Part shown: in pieces, positions 9,673 to 17,992 of the stretch
Layout of the letters: each line of letters opens with the position of its first letter
Numbering within the stretch: position 1 is the first letter of the stretch
Assembly: GCA_025934955.1 (NCBI GenBank)
Contig: JAICWE010000003.1
Location: 41,310 to 105,309 of the forward strand
Length of the DNA: 64,000 nt
Source of the DNA: Gemmatimonadales bacterium
GTDB taxonomy: Bacteria; Gemmatimonadota; Gemmatimonadetes; Gemmatimonadales; GWC2-71-9
Reading direction: 5' to 3'
Translations under genes and position numbers: made by a program
The notes under the pieces: generated by a model
What the model saw: only the letters and a program-made list of their open reading frames with translations
The model's database searches: none
What the model was told of the DNA's origin: nothing

Positions 9673-11244
9673 CTACCCCGGATCGTCGCCGGCGCTCGAG
9701 TCGAGCACGTCGCGGATGCTGCGCGCGAGCGTCTCGGGGGTGAACGGCTTGGCGAGGAAGCGAGAGCCGCGCGGCAGCGGCTCGTGGCGCGGGGCCGCCG
9801 CATCGGCGTACCCCGACATGAAGAGAATCTGCACGCCCGGACGCCGGGATGCGAGCCGGGCCGCCAACTCGATGCCGCTGCTGCGGGGGAGCACCACGTC
9901 GGTGAGCACCAGGTCAATGTCCCCGGCGTGATCCTGGGAGAGTCGGACGGCCTCGTCCGGCCCGCGCGCGCTCAGCACCGCGTAGCCCAGCCGCCGGAGC
10001 ACCCGCTCGGCGATCGGGCGCACCTGCTCGTCGTCCTCCACCAGCAGGATCGTCTCGCTGCCGCCGTGCAGCGCGCCCGGGCCGCCCGTCGAGTTGCGGG
10101 GGCGCCGGGCATCCACCGCGCGCGGCAGGTAGATTGTGAAGCAGCTCCCTTCGTCCACCTCACTCTTCACGTCGATCGCCCCCCCGGCCTGGCGCACCAC
10201 GCCATAGACGGTGGCGAGCCCGAGGCCGGTGCCGTGTCCGCGCGCCTTGGTCGTGTAGAATGGCTCGAACAGACGGCTCCGGGTCGCGGCGTCCATGCCG
10301 GTGCCGGTGTCGCGTACGGCCAGGGTGACGTATGAGCCGGCGGCGGCGCGCAGCCCGAAGCGCTCGAGCGGCCGGTCGAGCACCGCGTTCGCCGTGGCGA
10401 TTGCCACCGCGCCGCCGCGAGGGAGCGCGTCGCGGGCGTTCACCACGAGGTTGAGGAGCACCTGCTCGACGTGTGCGCGGTCGCCCCGGATGGCCCAGAG
10501 ATCGGCGCCGCGGTCCACGGTCAGCTCGACGTCTTCGCCGATCACCCGCTCGAGCAGACGAAGCAGATCGCCGACCACGAGATTGAGGTCGAGCAGCGCG
10601 GGATCCGGCGCCTGTCGCCGGGAGAAGGCAAGGAGCTGCCCGGTCAGCACCGCGGCGCGCTGCACGGCGACCGCGATCTGCCTCACATCGTCGCGAGCTG
10701 CATGGTCGGCGTCCAGCTCGCGCAGCGCCAGGTCGGAGTAGCCCCGGATTGCGGTGAGCAGGTTGTTGAAGTCGTGGGCGACACCGCTCGCGATCAGGCC
10801 GAGGGCTTCCATCTTCTGCGCGTGCCGGAACTGCTCCTCCAGCTCGCGCCTGGCGGTGAGGTCCGCAGCCGCGACGACCAGCGCGGAGACGTAGCCCTCG
10901 CGGTCCCTCACTGGCGTGATGGCGACCTCGGTCGGAAAGACGGTGCCGTCACGCCGCCACGCGCGGCCCTCGCCCCACCAGCCGTCGCCCCGGCACACCC
11001 GGTCCAGGATGCCGTCGGACTCGTCCCGGGCGACGTCGGCGAGCGCCACCTGAAAGATGTTCCGCCCCTGCAGCTCCACCGCGGGCCGGCCATACAACTC
11101 GGTGGCAGCGCGATTGCAGGCGGTGACGGTTCCATCCAGCTCACCGGTGAGCACCGCCTCGCTCAAGGTCGCGAGCACGCCCTCGTGCAGCAGCTGCAAC
11201 TCGGCCAGCTGCCGCTCGAGGGACGTTGTCTGGACCTGCGGCAT
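9673..11244 (-). CDS. Hybrid sensor histidine kinase, PAS, HisKA, ATPase and receiver
   Basis: A 523-residue cytoplasmic kinase. The ATG at 11244 is preferred over a GTG 11 codons upstream because GGGAG lies 6 bases before it. A PAS domain occupies about 20-130 ('[20 protein letters not shown]'). HisKA has '[15 protein letters not shown]' (His about 155), the ATPase has '[11 protein letters not shown]' and '[14 protein letters not shown]', and the receiver has '[12 protein letters not shown]' and a 'LAKPFTPE' Lys. Its core closely resembles the kinase at 4082-7330, suggesting duplication. It is first in the kinase-transglycosylase-kinase run. No membrane segments or obvious cognate regulator were seen. 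Confidence 0.9.
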   Translation of the reverse strand: MPQVQTTSLERQLAELQLLHEGVLATLSEAVLTGELDGTVTACNRAATELYGRPAVELQGRNIFQVALADVARDESDGILDRVCRGDGWWGEGRAWRRDGTVFPTEVAITPVRDREGYVSALVVAAADLTARRELEEQFRHAQKMEALGLIASGVAHDFNNLLTAIRGYSDLALRELDADHAARDDVRQIAVAVQRAAVLTGQLLAFSRRQAPDPALLDLNLVVGDLLRLLERVIGEDVELTVDRGADLWAIRGDRAHVEQVLLNLVVNARDALPRGGAVAIATANAVLDRPLERFGLRAAAGSYVTLAVRDTGTGMDAATRSRLFEPFYTTKARGHGTGLGLATVYGVVRQAGGAIDVKSEVDEGSCFTIYLPRAVDARRPRNSTGGPGALHGGSETILLVEDDEQVRPIAERVLRRLGYAVLSARGPDEAVRLSQDHAGDIDLVLTDVVLPRSSGIELAARLASRRPGVQILFMSGYADAAAPRHEPLPRGSRFLAKPFTPETLARSIRDVLDSSAGDDPG

Positions 11245-11379
11245 GCGGGACTCCCGGGACCGTGTTGGGCCGGCCACGTGCCGGTCCGTGCACGCTATCC
11301 CGGAGACATGGGTGCGACAGTGACGCGGCCGGGGGGCCGCGGTGTGACGAGGGGAACCTATTTTCCGGGAGCCGCTTCG

Positions 11380-11832
11380 GTGCGCCTGCGCCGCTGCTCT
11401 TCACTCATGTTCGCCGCCCTGCTCGCCGGCTGCGCGCCCGCGCTCCACGGCGCGGCACCGGTCCCGCTCAATGCCGCCTGGGCCATCGAGCCGCCGGCGG
11501 TGTACGCGGAATGGTGGAACCGCACCGAGCAGTGCAGCGGCCGCACCGGCGACTTCACCCGGGTCGAGTTCTACGCCGTGGCGGACTGGCACGGCCAGAT
11601 CTACCTCGGCTCGCAGCGCGCCGAGGCGTGGTGGGTGCGGCGCGGCAACCGGATCTATCTCCCGGAGAGCGCGCTCCTGCGCGAGCAGCTGGTGCGGCAC
11701 GAGATGCTGCACGCCCTGACGCACGATGCGCATCACCCGGCGGATCTCTTCGTCCGCCGCTGCCGGGTGCTGTCGGAGGCGACGTGGGCCGACTCCTCCG
11801 CGGAGCAGCCCGGACGCCTCGCCACCGAGTAG
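11380..11832 (+). CDS. Putative lipoprotein with HEMLH metal-binding motif
   Basis: A 150-residue protein. The GTG at 11380 gives a good lipoprotein signal (basic 'RLRR' then 'MFAALLAGC') and has GGGAG 8 bases upstream; an ATG at 11407 would leave too short an n-region. The mature part contains 'YAEWWNRTEQCSG', then 'REQLVRHEMLHALTHDAHH', an HExxH pattern as in zinc metallopeptidases, with further His residues downstream. Cys residues after the motif ('RRCRVL') may pair with 'EQCSG'. No named family was recognised. It may be a small membrane-anchored metallopeptidase, but its short length leaves this open. Confidence 0.6.
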   Translation: MRLRRCSSLMFAALLAGCAPALHGAAPVPLNAAWAIEPPAVYAEWWNRTEQCSGRTGDFTRVEFYAVADWHGQIYLGSQRAEAWWVRRGNRIYLPESALLREQLVRHEMLHALTHDAHHPADLFVRRCRVLSEATWADSSAEQPGRLATE

Positions 11833-11874
11833 CGCGCGGTCCTCCGCTATCTTGCCGGAAGCGGGAGGACGACG

Positions 11875-13239
11875 ATGAGCATCGCGACGATCAACCCGGC
11901 GACGGGCGAGCGGCTGAAGAGCTTCGCCGCGCTCGACGCCGCGGGTGTGGACCAGCGCATCGGGCGCGCGGCGGCGGCGTTCGAACAGTGGCGCAGCACC
12001 GACGTGAGAGAACGCTGCCGGCTGATGCTCCGCGCCGCCGAGGTGCTGGAGGGCGAGCGCGACGCGCTGGGCCGATTGATGACGCTGGAGATGGGCAAGC
12101 CGATCGGCCCCGCACGCGACGAAGCGGCCAAGTCGGCAACGGCGTGCCGCTACTATGCCGAGCGGGGCGCCGCGTTCCTCGCCGACGAGCAGGTCGAGAC
12201 CGAGGCGTCGCGAAGCTGGATCCGCTACCAGCCGCTCGGGCCGGTGCTCGCCATCATGCCCTGGAACTTTCCCTTCTGGCAGGTCTTCCGCTTCGCCGCG
12301 CCGGCGCTCGTGGCCGGCAACGTCGGGCTCCTCAAGCATGCGTCCAACGTCCCGCAATGCGCCCTCGCCATCGAGGACGTCTTCCGTCGCGCGGGATTTC
12401 CGGTGGATGTCTTCCAGTCGTTGCTCGCCGGCACCGATCTGGTGCCCCGCATCATCCAGGACCCGCGAGTGGCGGCGGTGACGCTCACCGGGAGCACCGG
12501 CGCCGGAAGCGCGGTGGCGGCGGAGGCGGGCCGCGCCATCAAGAAGACGGTGCTCGAGCTCGGCGGGAGCGATCCCTTCGTCGTGCTGCCGACCGCCGAT
12601 CTGGAGAAGGCGGTGCGCACCGCGGTTTCGGCGCGCACGGTCAACAACGGCCAGAGCTGCATCGCGGCGAAGCGGTTCATCGTGCACGAGAGCATCGCGG
12701 ACGAGTTCGAGCGGCGTTTCACCGCCGCGATGGCCGCGCTCGTCGTCGGCGACCCGATGGACGAGGCGACGCAGATCGGACCCCTGGCGACCGAGGATCA
12801 GGCCCGTGCCGTCGAGCGGCAGGTGCGCGAATCGGTCGCGGCGGGCGCGCGGCTCCTCACCGGTGGGCGGCGGCTGCCCGGCCCCGGCTGGTACTACGCG
12901 CCGACAGTACTCGCCGACATTCCCACCGGCTCGCCGGCGGATATGGAAGAGGTCTTCGGCCCCGTTGCCCTGCTGCACCGGGCGCGCGACGCGGAGGACG
13001 CGATCCGGATCGCCAACGGCACACCGTTCGGCCTCGGCGCCAGCGCGTGGACTCGCGACCCGGTGGAAGAGCGGCGGCTGATCGACGGGCTCGCCAGTGG
13101 CATGGTGTTCATCAACGCGATGGTCGCGTCCCACCCGGCGCTGCCGTTCGGCGGCATCAAGCAGTCCGGCTACGGCCGCGAGCTTGGCGCGCTCGGCATC
13201 AAGGAGTTCGTCAACGCGAAGACGGTGTGGGTGGCCTGA
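11875..13239 (+). CDS. NAD(P)-dependent aldehyde dehydrogenase, succinate-semialdehyde type
   Basis: A 454-residue aldehyde dehydrogenase that oxidises an aldehyde to the acid. Catalytic Cys262 is in 'NNGQSC' and general base Glu228 in 'VLELGGSDP'. Lys154 is in the cofactor site ('LLKHAS') and the fold motif is 'PWNFPFWQ'. 'FGPVALL' and 'PFGGIKQSGYGRELG' complete the family signature. The length and the short N-terminus match the SSADH group (GabD/Sad-like). 'MSIATINPATGERL' begins as in that subfamily. GGGAGG lies 7 bases before the ATG. The substrate cannot be fixed from sequence; succinate semialdehyde is the best guess. It is not in an obvious operon. Confidence 0.88.
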   Translation: MSIATINPATGERLKSFAALDAAGVDQRIGRAAAAFEQWRSTDVRERCRLMLRAAEVLEGERDALGRLMTLEMGKPIGPARDEAAKSATACRYYAERGAAFLADEQVETEASRSWIRYQPLGPVLAIMPWNFPFWQVFRFAAPALVAGNVGLLKHASNVPQCALAIEDVFRRAGFPVDVFQSLLAGTDLVPRIIQDPRVAAVTLTGSTGAGSAVAAEAGRAIKKTVLELGGSDPFVVLPTADLEKAVRTAVSARTVNNGQSCIAAKRFIVHESIADEFERRFTAAMAALVVGDPMDEATQIGPLATEDQARAVERQVRESVAAGARLLTGGRRLPGPGWYYAPTVLADIPTGSPADMEEVFGPVALLHRARDAEDAIRIANGTPFGLGASAWTRDPVEERRLIDGLASGMVFINAMVASHPALPFGGIKQSGYGRELGALGIKEFVNAKTVWVA

Positions 13240-13242
13240 CGC

Positions 13243-13595
13243 TCAGGGGGAGATCTCGAAGATCCGCACCTCGCCCGGCTCCGCGCCCGTCGAACGCCGG
13301 CATCGTCTCTCCTGCGCCGTCGAGCGCGTAGCTCGTCGCATGCCGGCCCGGTCGCCGCAACGCGAGCTCCAGCGTCGGCGCGGCCGTCCGGTCCCAGACG
13401 ACGAGAATCTGCGCCGGCCGGCCGCCGCCCATTCCGGCGTGTAGCCGATGTACGGCCGCAGCGCGACGCCGTCGCGCGCCGCCAGCGCCACGAATTGCGT
13501 GAGCCAGCCGAAGTCATAGCGCCCGCGCTCCGGCTCGTAGTCGTCCCAGCCGAAGCTGCCGCGCCAGGTGCGGCACGGCTCAGGGGAGGGGCGAC
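13243..13595 (-). pseudogene. Decayed glycoside hydrolase fragment (GH39/GH42-like)
   Basis: On the minus strand, right after the Bax-inhibitor stop, the sequence encodes 'WRGSFGWDDYEPERGRYDF' and then 'YIGYTPEWA'. These resemble the N-terminal beta strands of clan GH-A glycosidases. The frame then shifts, reading 'PAQILVVWDRTAAPTLEL' and 'MPAFDG', which looks like a C-terminal accessory domain. It shifts again to end 'PGEVRIFEISP' and stop at 13243. So pieces of one protein survive in three segments with at least two frameshifts, probably after a large internal deletion (the catalytic core is missing). No start codon or ribosome site precedes it. Confidence 0.6.
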
Positions 13596-13597
13596 GG

Positions 13598-14329
13598 CTA
13601 GCGGCGCATCTTGCTCAGCAGCCGGAGGATCTCGAGGTAGAGCCACACCAGCGTCACCGTGAGTCCGAACGCGGCGAACCACTCGAACTCCGCCGGCGCG
13701 CGGCCGACGCCCTGCTCGATCAGGTCGAAGTCGAGGATCAGGTTGAACGCGGCGAGCGCGGTGACGAACAGCGAGAAGCCGATGCCGATGATGCCGCCCT
13801 CGTACAGGAACGGGATCCGGAGCCCGAACAGCCCCATCACGAACGCGATCACGTAGAACGCCATGACTGACACGGTGCAGGAGACCACGATCGTCTTGAA
13901 CCGCTCGGTGGCGCGCAGCACGCCGGTGCGGTAGAGCACCAGCATGACCGCGAACGTCGCCATCGTAAGCATCACGGCCTGCACCGGGAGCCCGCGGTAG
14001 CGGGCATTGAACATCGCGGAGATCGCGCCGAGGAAGAGGCCCTCGAGCACGGCGTAGATCGGCGCGGTGTAGCGCGCGTGCTCCGGCCGGAAGCTGGTGT
14101 AGATCGCCACGCCGAACCCGCCGAGCACGCCGACCAGCAGCAGCGTGCCGAGGTCGGCGCCGGCGGTGAGCGACGACGCACGCGACCAGGCGTACGATGC
14201 CGCGGCAACGAGCAGGCAGAAGAGCGCGCCCGTCTTGGCGATGGTGCCGCCGATCGTCATCGTCGCGCCCGACGTGCGGGCCTCGGCGAATCCGGCGCGG
14301 GTGAGAACCGGGTTGCTGGACGTGGCCAT
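13598..14329 (-). CDS. Bax inhibitor-1/YccA family membrane protein
   Basis: A 243-residue polytopic protein. It begins 'MATSSNPVLTRAGFAEA', typical of the bacterial BI-1-like branch. About seven hydrophobic helices follow from residue 35 to 225, and it ends in the basic tail 'LLSKMRR'. The ATG at 14329 is chosen because GAGGAGAG lies about 8 bases upstream; a start seven codons earlier lacks this. BI-1 family proteins are inner-membrane proteins with reported ion-leak or protease-interaction roles, and the bacterial role is unclear. It stands alone, divergent in context from the aldehyde dehydrogenase. Confidence 0.87.
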   Translation of the reverse strand: MATSSNPVLTRAGFAEARTSGATMTIGGTIAKTGALFCLLVAAASYAWSRASSLTAGADLGTLLLVGVLGGFGVAIYTSFRPEHARYTAPIYAVLEGLFLGAISAMFNARYRGLPVQAVMLTMATFAVMLVLYRTGVLRATERFKTIVVSCTVSVMAFYVIAFVMGLFGLRIPFLYEGGIIGIGFSLFVTALAAFNLILDFDLIEQGVGRAPAEFEWFAAFGLTVTLVWLYLEILRLLSKMRR

Positions 14330-14441
14330 ACGCACTCTCCTCAGGCGCAAAGGCGACGTGAATGGGAACGCGGGAAATCTGCGCGGCGCACCGTCCGCCG
14401 CGCAACCGTGCTACTACCGAGCTCCTGCCGAGGCGCGCGCC

Positions 14442-16301
14442 TCACGGCGTCAGTACGGGCAATTCAAGGTGCGACGGGTAGCGCGGCGTCCGGAACACCC
14501 GGTGGGTCTCGGCGCGGAAATCTCCCGGATGCGCGTGGAAGATGTTCGGCACCCAGGTCTGCGGGTTGCGGTCGTAGAGCGGGAACCAGGTGCTCTGCAC
14601 CTGCACCATCATCCGGTGCCCACGGCGAAAGGTGTACGCCTGCTGATGCAGATCCACCGCGTAGGCCTCGACCGCGCCGGCCTTCGCCGGCACGGGGTGC
14701 TCGAAGCTCCTGCGATAGCGGCCCCGCATGATGTCGCCGGCGACCATCAGCTCGTAGCCGCCCATCGACGGGCGGTCGGGCACCGTGTCGGGATAGACGT
14801 CGATCAGCTTGACCACCCAGTCGGCGTCGCTGCCCGTCGTGGAGGCGAAGAGCCGCGCGACCACGTCGCCGGCGATGGTGATGTCCTGATCCAGCGGGCC
14901 GGTCTGCCAGGTGAGTACGTCGGGGCGCCCATCCACGAAGCGCTGGTCCTCGGTCATCCAGCGCCGCCAGCGCGAGCCGGAGACATAGGTGCGCTCCACC
15001 GGGCGCGGCCGGTACGGCACCGGATGCGCCGGATCGGAGACGTACGCGTCGGCCGCCGCGCCGCCGGCCGCGGCCGGCGGCGGATCGAAGCCGAGCCTGC
15101 CGCCGGCCAGGAAGTAGAGATTGCGCGAGGCCTTCGCCGCGGGCCAGCGATCGAAGTCGCGCCACTGCTCGGCGCCCGCATCGTACACCGTCGCCTCGGC
15201 GAACTTGCCGTCGCCGGTGCCGTGCAGCCAGTGGGCGAACCACCGTGCCTGGAGCTGGCGGAACTCGATGCCGGTCGGCGAGTCGAACTCGGCGTTGCCC
15301 AACGCCACCCCGCTGTCGGCGAACCACTGCCCGTGATACCACGGCCCTTCGACCAGATAATTGAGCCCCGCCGAGTCGTGCCGCTCCCAGTTGACGTACG
15401 CGGCCTGCGGCCCGTACGCATCCTCCTGATCCCACCAGCCGCCGACCGTGAGCGTCGGCACCACCGTACGCGGCATGGAAAACCGGAGCGCGCGCTGCTG
15501 CCACACGCTGTCGTAGATCGGATGCGCGACGAAGCGCTGCCACGTCGGCCACGCGCCCGCGCCGACCGCGCGCGCCAGCGAGTCCAGAGTGGGGAACGAG
15601 CGGTACCAGTCGTAGGTGTCGTAGCGCCCCGGCGAAGGCGTCACCGACTCGTCCTTGCTCGCTTCCAGCATCCAGGCGTACTCCAGCCCGTAGGTCTGGC
15701 GGAACGCGCCCTGATGGAAGAAGTCGTCGCCCATCCAGGTGTCGCCCATCGGCGCCTGCGGACTGATCGCCTTGAGCGCCGGATGCGGGTCGATGCCCGC
15801 GACCGCGGCGAGCCAGCCGGGGTACGAGATGCCGAAGATGCCGACGCGCCCGTTGTTGCCCGGGACGTGCTTCACCAGCCAGTCGATCGTGTCGTAGGTG
15901 TCGCTGCTCTCGTCGTGCGCCGCCGGGTCGCTCTTGTCACGCGGCGGATGGTTCATCACGAAGTCGCCTTCGGAGCGGAAGCGGCCGCGGATGTCCTGCT
16001 CCACCAGGATGTAGCCGTCGGCCATCAGCTCCTTCATCCCGGTCGCGAACGTGGCGCCCTTGCCCCAGTTGTAGGCGCTGTAGGGCGTGCGGATCATCAG
16101 GATCGGCAGCGGCGCCGTCGCGTGCTTCGGCGTGAGGATGACGGTGAAGAGGTGCGCGCCGTCGCGCACCGGAATCATCTCCTCGCGGCGATCGAACGCC
16201 GTGTCCACCGAGGCCGGTGCCGCGCTCTGCGCCGCTGCGCGCGAAGGAACGGCGAAGGCGGTCATGGCGACGGTCGCGACGACGAACGAGTACAATCGCA
16301 T
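14442..16301 (-). CDS. Secreted CocE/NonD family hydrolase
   Basis: A 619-residue exported alpha/beta hydrolase. The signal peptide is 'MRLYSFVVATVAMTAFAVPSRAAA', with Gln first in the mature chain. The nucleophile Ser is in 'GIFGISYPGW' (about residue 158). 'IRGRFRSEGDF' is the strongly conserved family motif near the oxyanion hole. After a helical cap, the C-terminal half contains the jelly-roll domain of X-Pro dipeptidyl-peptidase/CocE proteins, with 'GDIMRGRYRRSFEHPVP' and 'GHRMMVQVQSTWFPLYDRN'. The family includes cocaine esterase, glutaryl acylases and X-Pro peptidases, so the substrate is open. It is 39 bases downstream of the L,D-transpeptidase gene. Confidence 0.87.
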   Translation of the reverse strand: MRLYSFVVATVAMTAFAVPSRAAAQSAAPASVDTAFDRREEMIPVRDGAHLFTVILTPKHATAPLPILMIRTPYSAYNWGKGATFATGMKELMADGYILVEQDIRGRFRSEGDFVMNHPPRDKSDPAAHDESSDTYDTIDWLVKHVPGNNGRVGIFGISYPGWLAAVAGIDPHPALKAISPQAPMGDTWMGDDFFHQGAFRQTYGLEYAWMLEASKDESVTPSPGRYDTYDWYRSFPTLDSLARAVGAGAWPTWQRFVAHPIYDSVWQQRALRFSMPRTVVPTLTVGGWWDQEDAYGPQAAYVNWERHDSAGLNYLVEGPWYHGQWFADSGVALGNAEFDSPTGIEFRQLQARWFAHWLHGTGDGKFAEATVYDAGAEQWRDFDRWPAAKASRNLYFLAGGRLGFDPPPAAAGGAAADAYVSDPAHPVPYRPRPVERTYVSGSRWRRWMTEDQRFVDGRPDVLTWQTGPLDQDITIAGDVVARLFASTTGSDADWVVKLIDVYPDTVPDRPSMGGYELMVAGDIMRGRYRRSFEHPVPAKAGAVEAYAVDLHQQAYTFRRGHRMMVQVQSTWFPLYDRNPQTWVPNIFHAHPGDFRAETHRVFRTPRYPSHLELPVLTP

Positions 16302-16340
16302 CCTGGCTCCGGAAACGGGGTGATGACGTCGGACGATTCG

Positions 16341-17132
16341 CTAGGGAAGCCGCCACGCCTGGCGCAGGCGCGCGTAGGCCGAGTCGGGGAGCTGCACCAG
16401 TACCGGGTCCCGCCGCGGATCGAGCCAGCGCGCGATCTCCATCATGCGCTCGAGCGGCATCGCCGTGCAGCCGACCGTCGGATGATCCGGCCCTTGCCAT
16501 ACATGGAGAAAGATGCAGGAGCCGCCGCCCGGCGCGCGCGCCGCGCCGGCGTTGTGATCCACGAAGACGCCGACGCGGTAGTCGTCGTCCCGGCGCCGCA
16601 TCTCCTCCGCGCTGGCCCACGGCGCCGGCCCGCCCGACGGCGCGCGCGTCAACGTGTTGTACGCCGGTGACGCCGAGTCGTCCACGCAGCGGAGGTCGGA
16701 CGTCGCCTGCACGTAGGGCATGGCCAGCCGCGGCATCGAGTCGGGCGGCGCGTAGCCGAACACGCGGCTCAGCGTGAACACGCCGGCGGGCGACTTCCCG
16801 TCGCCCTCGTGCTTCACCGGGCCGGCCCCGACCGCGCCGTCACCGTGGAGGCCCCGGCCCCACCCCAGTCCGGTGCGCCCGACGACGATCACTTCGGGCG
16901 CGCCAAGCGCCGTCCACCGCGCGGCATCGCCCGCGCGCTCGAAGCGCTGGAGCGTGCCGTGAATCTCGGCCCAGTTCGGCGTGCGGACGACGAGAAGCTG
17001 GCGGGAGGCCGGCGGCACCGGCGGGTGGGCGGATGGGGTCACCGGCGCGGGCGCGCCCGTGGCGCAGCCGAGGCAGAGCGGCAGCGCGCCGGCCAGGGTC
17101 CGCGCGCATGCCGCCTCGATTGTCCGGAGCAT
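16341..17132 (-). CDS. L,D-transpeptidase (YkuD/ErfK family), lipoprotein
   Basis: A 263-residue lipoprotein with signal and lipobox 'ALPLCLGC'. After a Pro-rich linker, the catalytic domain covers about 45-245. It has 'GDGKSPAGVFTLSRVFG', the usual YkuD lead-in, and a catalytic region 'FLHVWQGPDHPTVGCTAM' containing the His and the nucleophilic Cys. This arrangement, with 'GCTAMP' in place of 'GCIRL', is typical of the YafK-like group. The enzyme would make 3-3 peptidoglycan cross-links or attach proteins to murein in the periplasm. Co-orientation with the CocE-like hydrolase may reflect an operon. Confidence 0.85.
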   Translation of the reverse strand: MLRTIEAACARTLAGALPLCLGCATGAPAPVTPSAHPPVPPASRQLLVVRTPNWAEIHGTLQRFERAGDAARWTALGAPEVIVVGRTGLGWGRGLHGDGAVGAGPVKHEGDGKSPAGVFTLSRVFGYAPPDSMPRLAMPYVQATSDLRCVDDSASPAYNTLTRAPSGGPAPWASAEEMRRRDDDYRVGVFVDHNAGAARAPGGGSCIFLHVWQGPDHPTVGCTAMPLERMMEIARWLDPRRDPVLVQLPDSAYARLRQAWRLP

Positions 17133-17181
17133 CCCCGAATGAAGCGCCGCCGGCGGCGGCGCGCAATCCGGGCCGGCTCCG

Positions 17182-17844
17182 CTACTGTCCGCCGAACTTC
17201 ACGCCGATCGTAACCGGGATGAAGCTCGCGTTCGACGGATGTCCGATGTCGTTGATCCGGCCGCTGAAGATGTTGTGGAACCGGCCTTCGGCGAAGAACA
17301 CCACCGGGCCGTTCCCGATGTCGAACCCGACGCCTCCGTTCAGGCCGAACTTGGTGCGCGTGTCGCCGGGCTTGTTCTTGATGTTGTACACGCCGGCGCC
17401 GCCCAGGATGTACGGCTTGAACGTGGTTGCCGCGGACGTGGGAATGGTGAAGACGATGTTGGCGGTTCCGTCGATCACCTGGAAGGTCGTGTCCGCCGGC
17501 GGCTTGCTCTTCATCTGCATGAAGTTGCCGTCGATCTGGAAGCCCACCGGGAAGCGCTGCGGGCGGATGATCACCGCCGCCTGACCCTGCCAGCCCACCT
17601 TGAAGAAGTCGCCCAGCCGGCTGACCGGCACCACGATCCCGCCGCCGAGGCCGAACCGCACCGCGGAGCCGTGTGGCGTCGTGTCGGCGACGACGACCGG
17701 CTGTGCCGCGGGCACCGTGGTCGTCGTGGGCGGATTCGCCGCCGGAGGCGGCTGGGTCGTCGTGGTGGTCGTCGTCTGCGCCGCTGCCGGCGCGCCGAGT
17801 CCGAGCGTCAGGATCACCGCACATACCGCATCGCGACTGTGCAT
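17182..17844 (-). CDS. Outer-membrane beta-barrel protein with Thr/Pro-rich N-terminus
   Basis: A 220-residue exported protein with signal peptide 'MHSRDAVCAVILTLGLGAPAAA' followed by Gln. Residues of about 23-50 are a low-complexity Thr/Pro segment including seven Thr in a row. The rest alternates polar and hydrophobic residues in beta strands ('GSAVRFGLGGGIVVPVSR', 'KFGLNGGVGFDIG', 'FIPVTIGVKFGG'), as in small OmpX/OmpA-like eight-strand barrels. The Thr/Pro stretch may be a glycosylated or murein-spanning linker. The function is unknown and no partner gene is adjacent. Confidence 0.72.
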   Translation of the reverse strand: MHSRDAVCAVILTLGLGAPAAAQTTTTTTTQPPPAANPPTTTTVPAAQPVVVADTTPHGSAVRFGLGGGIVVPVSRLGDFFKVGWQGQAAVIIRPQRFPVGFQIDGNFMQMKSKPPADTTFQVIDGTANIVFTIPTSAATTFKPYILGGAGVYNIKNKPGDTRTKFGLNGGVGFDIGNGPVVFFAEGRFHNIFSGRINDIGHPSNASFIPVTIGVKFGGQ

Positions 17845-17992
17845 CGTCCCCTCCCCATCCCCGAGTCGCGGCGGCGCCGCACGGCGCGCCGCCCGGGGCG
17901 CCGCTCGGCCGGTCCCTCCGGCGCGCGGCGACCCTCCGCGATCCTAGGATGCCGGCCACGCTGTCGCGGTGAGGCGCCGCACGCCGGCGGCC

